A DNA stretch of 30,426 bases from a virus. Where the stretch lies: the IMG/VR virus record IMGVR_UViG_3300032291_001638, positions 1 through 30,426 of that record. One strand, given 5' to 3'. The translations under genes and the position numbers were made by a program. Positions within the stretch are counted from its first letter, which is position 1, and each line of letters starts with the position of its first letter. This document shows positions 23,501 to 30,426 of the stretch, in pieces. The notes beneath the pieces were generated by a model. That model was not told the origin of the DNA. It did no database searches and saw only the letters and a list, made by a program, of their open reading frames with translations.

Positions 23501-26500
23501 TTAAGGTGCTAGAGTTGTTGTAGTTGTTCCACCACAAACTCCTAAATTAGTTATTATTGTATTAGTAGGAACTTCTGCAATAGGTGTAGCATAACTACAT
23601 ACATTTACACTTGATGATGCTGGTACAGAAATAGTTTGTGAACTACCAGTACAATTAACAATATAAACATTTCTTGCAGTACTAACATTTGTATTTTGGA
23701 ATGACCAATTATAACAAATAGAGCCTGAACATATATGTGCTCCTAATATTGCACATCTATTACATTGGTCAGCACCATATCCATATCCATATGTAAATTC
23801 ATTAGCTTGTGTTATTACAAATGATGGAATTACTGCAGAAGAACTTGCAACTAATGTTTCACATCTATCAGTTGTTGGATTATATAATACTAATCCAACT
23901 GCAGAAGCAGGCCAGAATAAACTTCCACTTTGTATTGCTACATAACTATATGATGAAGTAGTACAACAATCAACTGATTGATAAAAATTATAAATACCAG
24001 GAGCCAATGTTGTAGTAGTTGTAGTTGCACAAGCTAATGCACAACTATTATAAGGAATTGTATCCATTGTCAATGCTCCACCAGGAGTTGATACTGAATT
24101 TATTAAATAAGAATATGCAGTATTTGGATTGGTTCTATAAAACTTACCTATTGTTACAACTGTACCTGCGGGGAATTTGACAGGTGTTGGGCCTGTTAAA
24201 GTACATCCTGTACAACTATATTCATCAGCACTATAATAATCATATGATATTGTTGTTGTCGTAGTTGTACCTGCTGTTGTCGTAGTCGTTGTTGCTGCTG
24301 CCGTAGTCGTTGTAGTTGTAGGTGCTACAGTCGTTGTAGTTGTAGTAGGAGCAAGTGTTGTTGTCGTAGTACTAGTTGTACTTGTTGTAGTCGTAGTAGT
24401 AGGAGCAAGTGTTGTCGTGCTAGTTGTACTTGTTGTTGTGGTTGTAGTTGGTGCATTCCAAATAAATGTACCATTACTACTAAATGTATGGTATGTATAT
24501 CCACCACTTTGTGAAATACTTCCACCTGTTGCTCTTGGAGTACCTGCGTATCTGATTTTTACAATACCATTTTGACCTGCAGTTCCTACTCCTTCACTAA
24601 CACCTGTTCCACCATTTCCAGCTGAACCAGCATTTTCAGGGTCATCGTTTGAACCAGCTCCTTTACCACCACTAGAATAATAAAATCCATCTAACCATAG
24701 TTTAGATAAACCTGGTTTTCTTGCACCTAAATCTCCTATATCGTATGGAGCACTTGAGGCACCACCACCATTACCACCTCTATATAGATTCAAACCAACT
24801 AATTGTGCACCACTATTACCTGCAAATCCTTGTCCTGCAGTTCCACTACCGCCAGCTCCTGCTTGACTATATCCACCTCCACCTGAACCACCATTAGCGC
24901 CATTTCCAAGTCCTGATTGTCTTCCACCATATCCACCACCTATTGCTTCTAAACCTAAAAATGTAGAGTTTGTTCCACTTTGATTATTTGAACCACCATA
25001 TGTTCCTGCAGTTCCACCGGTACCAACAACTACATCTAATGAATTTAAACCAGTTAAAGTTGTGCTACCACTTATATATCCACCAGCACCACCACCCGCA
25101 GCATATGCTTCTCTTCCTGCAAAGTTATCATTACTTCCACCACCACCACCTGCAACTAATAAATACTCAATATTTAAGAAAGGACTTTCAGTTGTAGTTG
25201 TAGTTGTAGTACTTGTTGTGGAAGTAGTAGTACTTGTAGTACTAGTCGTACTTGTTGTAGTAGTTGTACCAGGCGTTATGGTTTTATTACATAAATAAAA
25301 TGTATTATTTTGTTGTATTTCAGCTTGTGTTAAATCTCTATTGTAATATAAAATATATTGTATAGAGCCACTCAATGCATTCCAAGTTATTGGCCCAAAT
25401 GGAGATGTATATGTTCTTTGAGGGCCACCAAACAATTGTATTGAAGATGATGTAGCTGCTGCTCCTGTAAATGTAATTCCGTTACCATTAAAAGCTCTGC
25501 CTATATTTTCATTTAATCCTGAACCGCTTCCTGATAATGGATTAGTATCCATTGATAGAGTTACTTCTGATAATCCACCACTTCCACTTTGTCTACCAAT
25601 ATAAGTAAACTGATGAGGTAATGTTAATGATGCAGTAATTGGTGTATCTTTGGTAGTTACTAATGCGTGATATGCTACCAAATCAGGTGTAGTACTTCCT
25701 GATGTTTGCGTTGAAAATGACCAAACCGGATTATTCACTAAACTACCACTTGTACCATTAAAAGCTATAAGTTGTCCGTATTGTGTAACATTATTTACAT
25801 CATTTATTTTTCCATAAGTATCAATTGTCCATTTCCAACTTTGATACATTTGATTTGCATCTATATCAAATTCTATATACGATGATGTTCCATCAAATTG
25901 TAATGCACTTGATGAATTAGTAAGATTACCATACCAATTTGCATTATATCCATTACCAGATTTGTCCGTCAATGTACCATCTGTATTATAAGAAGTATAA
26001 TCAAATGCCATTATTAAACCATCTCTAACGATATCAATGGTTTGGCATTGTACACATACACTACAAGTAGTAAAAGTTTTAAGTACAGGTAAACCAACAA
26101 GATTCCAACTATCAAAGTCTTCAACTTCTTCTAATACTTCATAACATGCACCATCATAAGGATAATATGATGAAAATACACTACCAGTTGCAACTTGAGT
26201 ATTTAATACTGCGTAATAAGTTTCAGATGTCGAACAATTTTGTATTTGATAACCGCTACCAGACGGGTTAATCAAAAAAAAAAGACAACGGTTTCTATCG
26301 TTGTGAGTAGTCAAAGTAAATGTGGCGACATGGCCAGCTAGTCCATTATTAAATCTATCGACAAAAGGTTCACAAACAATATCTGTATCTATATCAAATG
26401 CTGCTACTGAATATTCTGTATATGAAGTTAAATCATTTATAATAGCAAGTGTGTTTGCAAGAATATCAATAGTATCGTCAACACCAAAAAATGGAATACT

Positions 26501-26779
26501 TTGTGCATTAGTGACAGGGTTAGATTCGTTATTCTTATTTTTAATCTTATCAGCTATTATCAATTGTACTTGAAACTTAGTTGTTGATTCTTGTATGTTT
26601 GTAGTGAATATATTTACATTACCTATCGGATACATTGGAAATTCCTTTGTATCTACCTCTAACAAATCGCCAGTTGTTACTTTAGCAATAGAAGGGTGAT
26701 TGGTCATTATTGTTTTAAAATAATCCAATGCATTATAATATAAAGTATAATTCGTTCCTTGATTGTATATTACTGACAT
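23501..26779 (-). CDS. Mosaic adhesin with connector/terminator-like N-terminus, LamG-like, Gly-rich and Cys domains
   Basis: This gene encodes 1092 residues from the ATG at 26779. Residues 1-165 look like a neck or tail-terminator domain (DYFKTIMTNHPSIAKVTTGD, later FQVQLIIADK). Residues about 235-247 are Cys-rich (CSVCVQC). Residues 253-497 resemble a LamG/concanavalin-type lectin (GLIMAFDYTSYN, ALQFDGTSSYIEF, IQYILYYNRDLTQAE). Residues 505-530 are a Thr/Ser tract. Residues 537-744 are a glycine-rich domain (YLLVAGGGGG to GIVKIRY) known from phage fibre tips, followed by GYTYHTFSSNGTF. Residues 778-843 are a long Thr tract. Cys modules and a four-Cys domain (1022-1082) follow. The protein ends in TTTTTLAP. 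It is likely a surface glycan-binding protein anchored at the neck. Confidence 0.8.
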   Translation of the reverse strand: MSVIYNQGTNYTLYYNALDYFKTIMTNHPSIAKVTTGDLLEVDTKEFPMYPIGNVNIFTTNIQESTTKFQVQLIIADKIKNKNNESNPVTNAQSIPFFGVDDTIDILANTLAIINDLTSYTEYSVAAFDIDTDIVCEPFVDRFNNGLAGHVATFTLTTHNDRNRCLFFLINPSGSGYQIQNCSTSETYYAVLNTQVATGSVFSSYYPYDGACYEVLEEVEDFDSWNLVGLPVLKTFTTCSVCVQCQTIDIVRDGLIMAFDYTSYNTDGTLTDKSGNGYNANWYGNLTNSSSALQFDGTSSYIEFDIDANQMYQSWKWTIDTYGKINDVNNVTQYGQLIAFNGTSGSLVNNPVWSFSTQTSGSTTPDLVAYHALVTTKDTPITASLTLPHQFTYIGRQSGSGGLSEVTLSMDTNPLSGSGSGLNENIGRAFNGNGITFTGAAATSSSIQLFGGPQRTYTSPFGPITWNALSGSIQYILYYNRDLTQAEIQQNNTFYLCNKTITPGTTTTTSTTSTTSTTTSTTSTTTTTTTESPFLNIEYLLVAGGGGGSNDNFAGREAYAAGGGAGGYISGSTTLTGLNSLDVVVGTGGTAGTYGGSNNQSGTNSTFLGLEAIGGGYGGRQSGLGNGANGGSGGGGYSQAGAGGSGTAGQGFAGNSGAQLVGLNLYRGGNGGGASSAPYDIGDLGARKPGLSKLWLDGFYYSSGGKGAGSNDDPENAGSAGNGGTGVSEGVGTAGQNGIVKIRYAGTPRATGGSISQSGGYTYHTFSSNGTFIWNAPTTTTTTSTTSTTTLAPTTTTTTSTTSTTTTTLAPTTTTTTVAPTTTTTTAAATTTTTTAGTTTTTTISYDYYSADEYSCTGCTLTGPTPVKFPAGTVVTIGKFYRTNPNTAYSYLINSVSTPGGALTMDTIPYNSCALACATTTTTTLAPGIYNFYQSVDCCTTSSYSYVAIQSGSLFWPASAVGLVLYNPTTDRCETLVASSSAVIPSFVITQANEFTYGYGYGADQCNRCAILGAHICSGSICYNWSFQNTNVSTARNVYIVNCTGSSQTISVPASSSVNVCSYATPIAEVPTNTIITNLGVCGGTTTTTLAP
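24251..24448 (-). repeat. Long Thr-codon array in the mosaic adhesin
   Basis: About 66 codons, mostly ACN, with Ser, LAP, VAP and AG interruptions, between the glycine-rich domain and the Cys modules. Confidence 0.8.
25187..25267 (-). repeat. Thr/Ser-codon array in the mosaic adhesin
   Basis: About 27 codons alternating short Thr blocks with single Ser codons, between the LamG-like and glycine-rich domains. Confidence 0.8.
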
Positions 26780-26791
26780 ATTAAAAGTTTA

Positions 26792-27310
26792 TTATAATTG
26801 AATACCACCAAAATATTGATTTGTTTGGTCTGGATAAATCTGTGTTTGATTGCCTACTGATTGTAAGTATTGTGGTATTGAGTTTGAGTAAGATATCAAA
26901 TAGTTTTGTAATCTTAAAGCATAATAGTCAGCGTTAGTTTGTGCTTGTTGCTTTAGATAATCAATTTCCAATTTAGAAGGTGCAGTTGCCTGTTCAGACG
27001 ATTGTTTAACTGCTCCGTTAGATTTGAATTGTATTGAACTAAATGGTATATACTCAACACATGTATACCAAATCAAAGTTGGTTTAATATGGTCGTCTAA
27101 TAAGTCTTGATAAGCTATTGATAAATCACCAACAGTTCCTGCAATGATTTGTGCCTGTAAGTAATCGTATAAAACTGTACCGATAAGGTTTTTAATATAC
27201 TTTACTTGTGCCGTATTCATAAATGGTAATAGAGCATCTGCATCTATCGCACCCTGTAAAGGACTATTCTTTATGATATCGTTTCTTGTTATAAAAAGTG
27301 CTGTTGCCAT
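26792..27310 (-). CDS. Probable head-tail adaptor
   Basis: This gene encodes 172 residues from the ATG at 27310, 5 bases after the portal stop. It is mainly helical (ALLPFMNTAQVKYIKNLIG, YQDLLDDHIKPTLIWYTCVEY, LEIDYLKQQAQTNADYYALRL), with a Gln/Asn-rich C-terminus. Helical proteins of this size directly downstream of the portal are usually connectors that bind the portal ring and gate the tail. I recall close relatives in Bacteroidota phages, with no firm function. Assignment is from position, size and fold class. Confidence 0.65.
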   Translation of the reverse strand: MATALFITRNDIIKNSPLQGAIDADALLPFMNTAQVKYIKNLIGTVLYDYLQAQIIAGTVGDLSIAYQDLLDDHIKPTLIWYTCVEYIPFSSIQFKSNGAVKQSSEQATAPSKLEIDYLKQQAQTNADYYALRLQNYLISYSNSIPQYLQSVGNQTQIYPDQTNQYFGGIQL

Positions 27311-27315
27311 AATGG

Positions 27316-28605
27316 TTATTTATATATTTCGTATTCTTTACTTAATGATGTCGGCATTCTAAATGCTTCTTCGTCTGCTTTGTTTGGTAGAGGTTCCTCT
27401 ACTGTTTGGTCTTCACCCTGCTCTGTTGTTGCTGGATTTTCTAATGATTTATTTGTTTCATCTTCTACCTGTGCAACTGACTTATCTTGCTCCTCAGCTT
27501 GTTGAGAAAGAATTACCAATGGAGTTGATTGTTCAAAGTATAATTCCATATCACTATATCCACCTTCTCTTAATGCCATATCCAATGTATTTAAGATTAA
27601 GTTTTGGAATGGAGATATAGTCATAGATTGCATGATACTAAATGCAGTCATCATTTCTTCTGATTGTGAACTAAATCCGTTGTTTTGAGTTCTAATACCA
27701 AATAATAAAGGACTGGTTACTCTATGTGCAACTAAGATTCTATCTTGTGCGTATTCTGCAACATACTGAAACTTTTCATGTAAGTTGTCTATTTGGATAA
27801 CATCGATTGTCGGTTTAGTTGTAGGGTCGTCATTGAACGACAACATAAACTTACCAGCGTTCTTAGTACCTGTAAATTTAGCATATAATAAATCTTCTAT
27901 TGTTTGTCTTTCTTCAGGTGCAGGAACTCCACTATTCATATTCAACATCACCATTGGCAAGAAACCATTTTCAATATTGTTTAAGTGTAGGTTTGATAAT
28001 TCACCTTCAACGATAGAGTATTGCATTGCAGATACCCAATCAGGCAAACTATAATAGTATAAATTTGGAGTATAATTCTTTACCCATAGTATTTCCATCT
28101 TTTCATTAGAAGTCCCAAATGCAGGTATCTTTTTCTTATCTCTAACCTTTCTTTGGTCATTCCAATCTACACAATAATAATAGTTTTGTATCTTTGGATT
28201 ATCGTATATCTTTTCTGCACGAAGTGTCTGAATTGGAGTATGAAACATCTTAATTATTTTAGTATGTTCATCATTCCAATAAACTTGATATGCTGCATTA
28301 CCAAATAACTTTAAGTCAAATGCAACTCTCTTTGTTTCCTCTTGTGGAATCATCTTTTGTAATGTATCATTGAATGTTAAATTCTTTGAGTATAAACCTT
28401 TACCATATATTAAATCAGCAATACCTTCTACACATGCAGCATTAGTTGTTGATGCATTATATGCAACATTAACTGCGTCAAAGAAGTCATCGTGTCCAAA
28501 AACACCGAATGGCACCCATGTATATCGAGTTTTAGTATCCTCTGTAATATAAGGAAGTTGGTTATTAGTTACATTTACAATTGAAAGTTTCGTTTCTTTT
28601 TTCAT
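27316..28605 (-). CDS. Portal protein
   Basis: This gene encodes 429 residues from the ATG at 28605. The layout matches HK97/SPP1-type portals. There is an N-terminal clip/wing region with NAACVEGIADLIYGKGL, then a helical-beta centre (FDLKLFGNAAYQVYW, KIIKMFHTPIQTLRAEKI). The stem/crown region has NAGKFMLSF and ILVAHRVTSPLLFGIRTQNNGF, the usual portal signature near the central channel. The last 70 residues are acidic and Gln-rich (probably disordered). Twelve copies would form the DNA entry ring bound by the terminase. It lies downstream of the capsid and tube genes, not upstream of the capsid gene as is usual. Confidence 0.85.
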   Translation of the reverse strand: MKKETKLSIVNVTNNQLPYITEDTKTRYTWVPFGVFGHDDFFDAVNVAYNASTTNAACVEGIADLIYGKGLYSKNLTFNDTLQKMIPQEETKRVAFDLKLFGNAAYQVYWNDEHTKIIKMFHTPIQTLRAEKIYDNPKIQNYYYCVDWNDQRKVRDKKKIPAFGTSNEKMEILWVKNYTPNLYYYSLPDWVSAMQYSIVEGELSNLHLNNIENGFLPMVMLNMNSGVPAPEERQTIEDLLYAKFTGTKNAGKFMLSFNDDPTTKPTIDVIQIDNLHEKFQYVAEYAQDRILVAHRVTSPLLFGIRTQNNGFSSQSEEMMTAFSIMQSMTISPFQNLILNTLDMALREGGYSDMELYFEQSTPLVILSQQAEEQDKSVAQVEDETNKSLENPATTEQGEDQTVEEPLPNKADEEAFRMPTSLSKEYEIYK

Positions 28606-28606
28606 A

Positions 28607-28960
28607 TTAGTCTATAATTACATATTCGTTTGTAGAAGGATTAGAAATAAATCCATCATTCTGTGTTTTGTATTCTGGTTTAGCAATACTTTGTGAAGTA
28701 AATACTTGTACTGAACCATTAAAAATACTTGCACTACCAGCAGTTATAAATGCTCTATACTCCTCTCCGACTATTGCACCACTTACAGATGCAGTAAAAG
28801 ATAACATACTTTCGTATGTGTTATAAGTTACTCCGGATAAAGATGCAGTAGTATTAGTTAGTCTTGTCATATCTTGAAGTGACATTGTAAATGCATTAGA
28901 GGTAGTTTGTGCTACTCTAATGGTGTAATTATTACTGCCAGAGATAAAATAAGTAAGCAT
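28607..28960 (-). CDS. Small beta-rich structural-type protein
   Basis: This gene encodes 117 residues from the ATG at 28960, 1 base before the portal gene start region. The sequence is rich in Ser and Thr with regular beta alternation (NYTIRVAQTTSNAFTMSLQDM, VSGAIVGEEYRAFITAGSASIFNGSVQVF). It resembles small tail or head decoration domains, but no family is recognised. It is the first gene after an internal terminator, so it is probably produced at the lower level of the portal group. Confidence 0.6.
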   Translation of the reverse strand: MLTYFISGSNNYTIRVAQTTSNAFTMSLQDMTRLTNTTASLSGVTYNTYESMLSFTASVSGAIVGEEYRAFITAGSASIFNGSVQVFTSQSIAKPEYKTQNDGFISNPSTNEYVIID

Positions 28961-29016
28961 TATCTTGTATTAGTTTGTTCTTATGTTTAACATTGGAAAT
29001 AGTAAATATAGTGAAT

Positions 29017-29048
29017 AAAAAAACCCCACTCAATAGAGCAGGGTCTTT
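29017..29048 (-). terminator. Intrinsic terminator after the probable tail tube gene
   Basis: On the minus strand a stem of about 13 bp with three G-U pairs closes a TATT loop: AAAGACCCTGCTC pairs with GAGTGGGGTTTTT. T continues to 29017. It lies 24 bases after the tube stop and 57 bases before the next start, with no promoter-like site in between. Partial read-through is therefore expected. Confidence 0.75.
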
Positions 29049-29071
29049 ATAATATATTTGTGATATACTGA

Positions 29072-29632
29072 TTAGTCGTTAGTTCCGTATACAACTGTGT
29101 AGTTAGCGGTTAAACCTGCTAATGGATTAGTTGTAGTTGAGCCTGATAAGAATTGAGCTGGTAATTTTTCTTGTCCAGTCATAGTTACAGAATAACCAAA
29201 AAGGTCACCCATACCTGCTCCTGTTTGAATTGTACCTGCAGTTAAATCTGCACCCTCTTCTTTACCTACTAAAAATGCTTCTCCGTTCATTGTTGCTACG
29301 ATGATTTGAGGTCTACCATAAGCTAAAAGCTTTAATTGAGTAGTCATTTCATTTGTCAATTTCTTTAAGTTAAGAGTTAACTCTTGAGAAAAGAAAGTTG
29401 TACCATTTTCACGAGAAGTGTTTACCGTCTCAGTATATGCACTTGTTCCTTTTAACTGATAATAATACAGGGTTGAGCCTGAAGGTATTCCAGTTAAAAG
29501 AGGGTCAGCTGTTGCTGTTCCTGCTGTTTGTGTGAAAGAAGATGTTGTATAATTTAAGAAGTAAACGCCGGCTAAACCACCGATACTATCTTTACAAACT
29601 TCATTTCTTCCAGCTGCTAAATTACATGGCAT
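29072..29632 (-). CDS. Probable major tail tube protein
   Basis: This gene encodes 186 residues from the ATG at 29632. The N-terminus carries two Cys (MPCNLAAGRNEVCKDSIGG). The core is beta-rich, with the segment VNTSRENGTTFFSQELTLNLKKL and later LKLLAYGRPQIIVATM and AFLVGKEEGADLTAGTIQTG. I recognise this pattern from abundant tail-tube-like proteins of Bacteroidota phages, moderately sure. A dedicated terminator on each side fits a product needed in many copies. The alternative is a capsid decoration protein. Confidence 0.65.
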   Translation of the reverse strand: MPCNLAAGRNEVCKDSIGGLAGVYFLNYTTSSFTQTAGTATADPLLTGIPSGSTLYYYQLKGTSAYTETVNTSRENGTTFFSQELTLNLKKLTNEMTTQLKLLAYGRPQIIVATMNGEAFLVGKEEGADLTAGTIQTGAGMGDLFGYSVTMTGQEKLPAQFLSGSTTTNPLAGLTANYTVVYGTND

Positions 29633-29658
29633 ATTGATTAAGTTTTATTTTGTTATTA

Positions 29659-29688
29659 AAAAAGGGTGAGTGTTTAACCCACCCTTTA
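29659..29688 (-). terminator. Intrinsic terminator after the major capsid gene
   Basis: On the minus strand AAAGGGTG (29681-29688) pairs with CACCCTTT (29662-29669), and an inner GT/AC pair extends the stem. Six T follow to 29659. The next start is only 27 bases further on, without room for a promoter, so downstream genes depend on read-through. Confidence 0.8.
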
Positions 29689-29699
29689 ATTAGTTTTTA

Positions 29700-30426
29700 T
29701 TAGTAAGCTCCGTAGTAAACGATATCTTGTGCGATACCGAATTGTACAGCTGCAGTGTATCTCATAATCACTCTGTAATTTTGAGAACCATCAATGTTAG
29801 CCATGTCTAATACTTTCACTTCATTGTAGTCAGAAAGTAAACCTGTTCCGAAGAATAAGTTTGATTTTTGAGCTGCAACTACTTTGTTAGCAGACATACC
29901 AGGACACATTACGATATCAATACCATTGAAGTTGTATGGTTTTTCACCTACAGTCAATTGGTTGTTGTATCCGTTAGCACCTACTGAACCACCACCTAAA
30001 GCAGTTTGGTAAGCCTTAGCAACACCTGTACCTACATATAATAATAAATCTTCTTTACCATAAACTGTATCAGGGATAGAGTTAACGATATCGTTTAATT
30101 TAGCAATTACATTTGCAGATGTGATAGAACCACTAATTGGTTGACCACCGATTAAAGTGCTACCAGAGTATGCAGGGATAACACCAGTTGATACTGTGAT
30201 TGCACCTGATACTACTGTTGTAGATAATGCTACTGAAGCAGAGAATAAAGATTCGAAACCTGTGAAAGAACCATTTGTGTTAGTTCCTCTCCAGATTGCG
30301 ATTTCAGTTGCTTCTGCAACTTTACCACCTGTGTAAGAAATTAAGTAGTCATTGAAATTAGCAGGGATAGTATCGAATGCACTATATCCTAATTGTAATG
30401 CTTGCCATGAATCTACAAACTCTTGC
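29700..30426 (-). CDS. Major capsid protein, partial (N-terminus outside window)
   Basis: The frame is open from the right edge to the TAA at 29700-29702, giving 241 C-terminal residues. An internal ATG at 29957 is not the true start. The sequence opens QEFVDSWQALQLGYSAFDTIP and continues through VAEATEIAIWRGTN. Later it has LLLYVGTGVAKAYQTAL and VKVLDMANIDGSQNYRVIMRY, and it ends IAQDIVYYGAY. I recognise this as the C-terminal half of an HK97-fold capsid protein of Bacteroidota phages: the P-domain/A-domain pattern with a final strand ending in an aromatic motif. It builds the icosahedral shell. Codon use here favours a narrower set (for example GGT, GCA, TTA), as expected for a highly expressed gene. 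Confidence 0.85.
   Translation of the reverse strand, partial: QEFVDSWQALQLGYSAFDTIPANFNDYLISYTGGKVAEATEIAIWRGTNTNGSFTGFESLFSASVALSTTVVSGAITVSTGVIPAYSGSTLIGGQPISGSITSANVIAKLNDIVNSIPDTVYGKEDLLLYVGTGVAKAYQTALGGGSVGANGYNNQLTVGEKPYNFNGIDIVMCPGMSANKVVAAQKSNLFFGTGLLSDYNEVKVLDMANIDGSQNYRVIMRYTAAVQFGIAQDIVYYGAY

Overview
The window is part of a tailed double-stranded DNA phage genome (Caudoviricetes). Every supportable gene is on the minus strand, so the biological reading direction is from base 30426 down to base 1. Both ends cut through genes: the major capsid protein on the right and a long tail fibre on the left. The DNA is strongly AT-rich. Most starts lack a purine-rich ribosome binding site, and the two promoter-like sites fit the -33 TTTG / -7 TAnnTT pattern of Bacteroidota. 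Together with family resemblances of several small proteins, this suggests a Bacteroidota-infecting phage. Host and virion type are inferences. A tape measure protein shows that the virion has a long tail; no sheath gene is visible.

Block I (30426 to 10464) is the virion block: major capsid protein, intrinsic terminator, probable tail tube, second terminator, small beta protein, portal, head-tail adaptor, a 1092-residue mosaic adhesin with a connector-like N-terminus, an HK97 gp10-like neck protein, two large tail or hub proteins, and two proteins with long threonine tracts. These are followed by a glycosyltransferase-like gene, an FkbM-type methyltransferase and a second glycosyltransferase-like gene. 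Then come a 49-residue gene, the tape measure, an XkdF-type prohead protease with an extra C-terminal domain, three small genes (one membrane plus coiled coil) and a terminator.

Block II (about 10434 to 9095) is a replication block. A promoter is followed by a leader of about 110 nt with two hairpins whose 7-nt loops are perfectly complementary. The second hairpin is also terminator-like and lies just before the start of a DnaD/replisome-organiser-type initiator. The initiator gene contains four tandem 11-bp iteron-like repeats. One small gene, a complex foldback and a strong terminator follow.

Block III (about 9062 to 1) starts at a second copy of the same promoter. It carries a free-standing HNH endonuclease, small conserved genes, a sigma-70-like factor, a zinc-finger protein, small overlapping genes, terminase small and large subunits, a coiled-coil protein, a probable tail assembly chaperone with a candidate -1 frameshift, a Cys-rich small protein and the long fibre.

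Two unusual systems stand out. The first is the candidate kissing-loop leader in front of the replication initiator. The second is a virion surface built from mucin-like Thr tracts and Cys-rich repeats, encoded directly beside a glycosyltransferase/methyltransferase cassette. No gene-free stretch longer than about 300 bases exists; the longest gaps (9009-9232 and 10280-10541) hold the promoters, hairpins and terminators listed.
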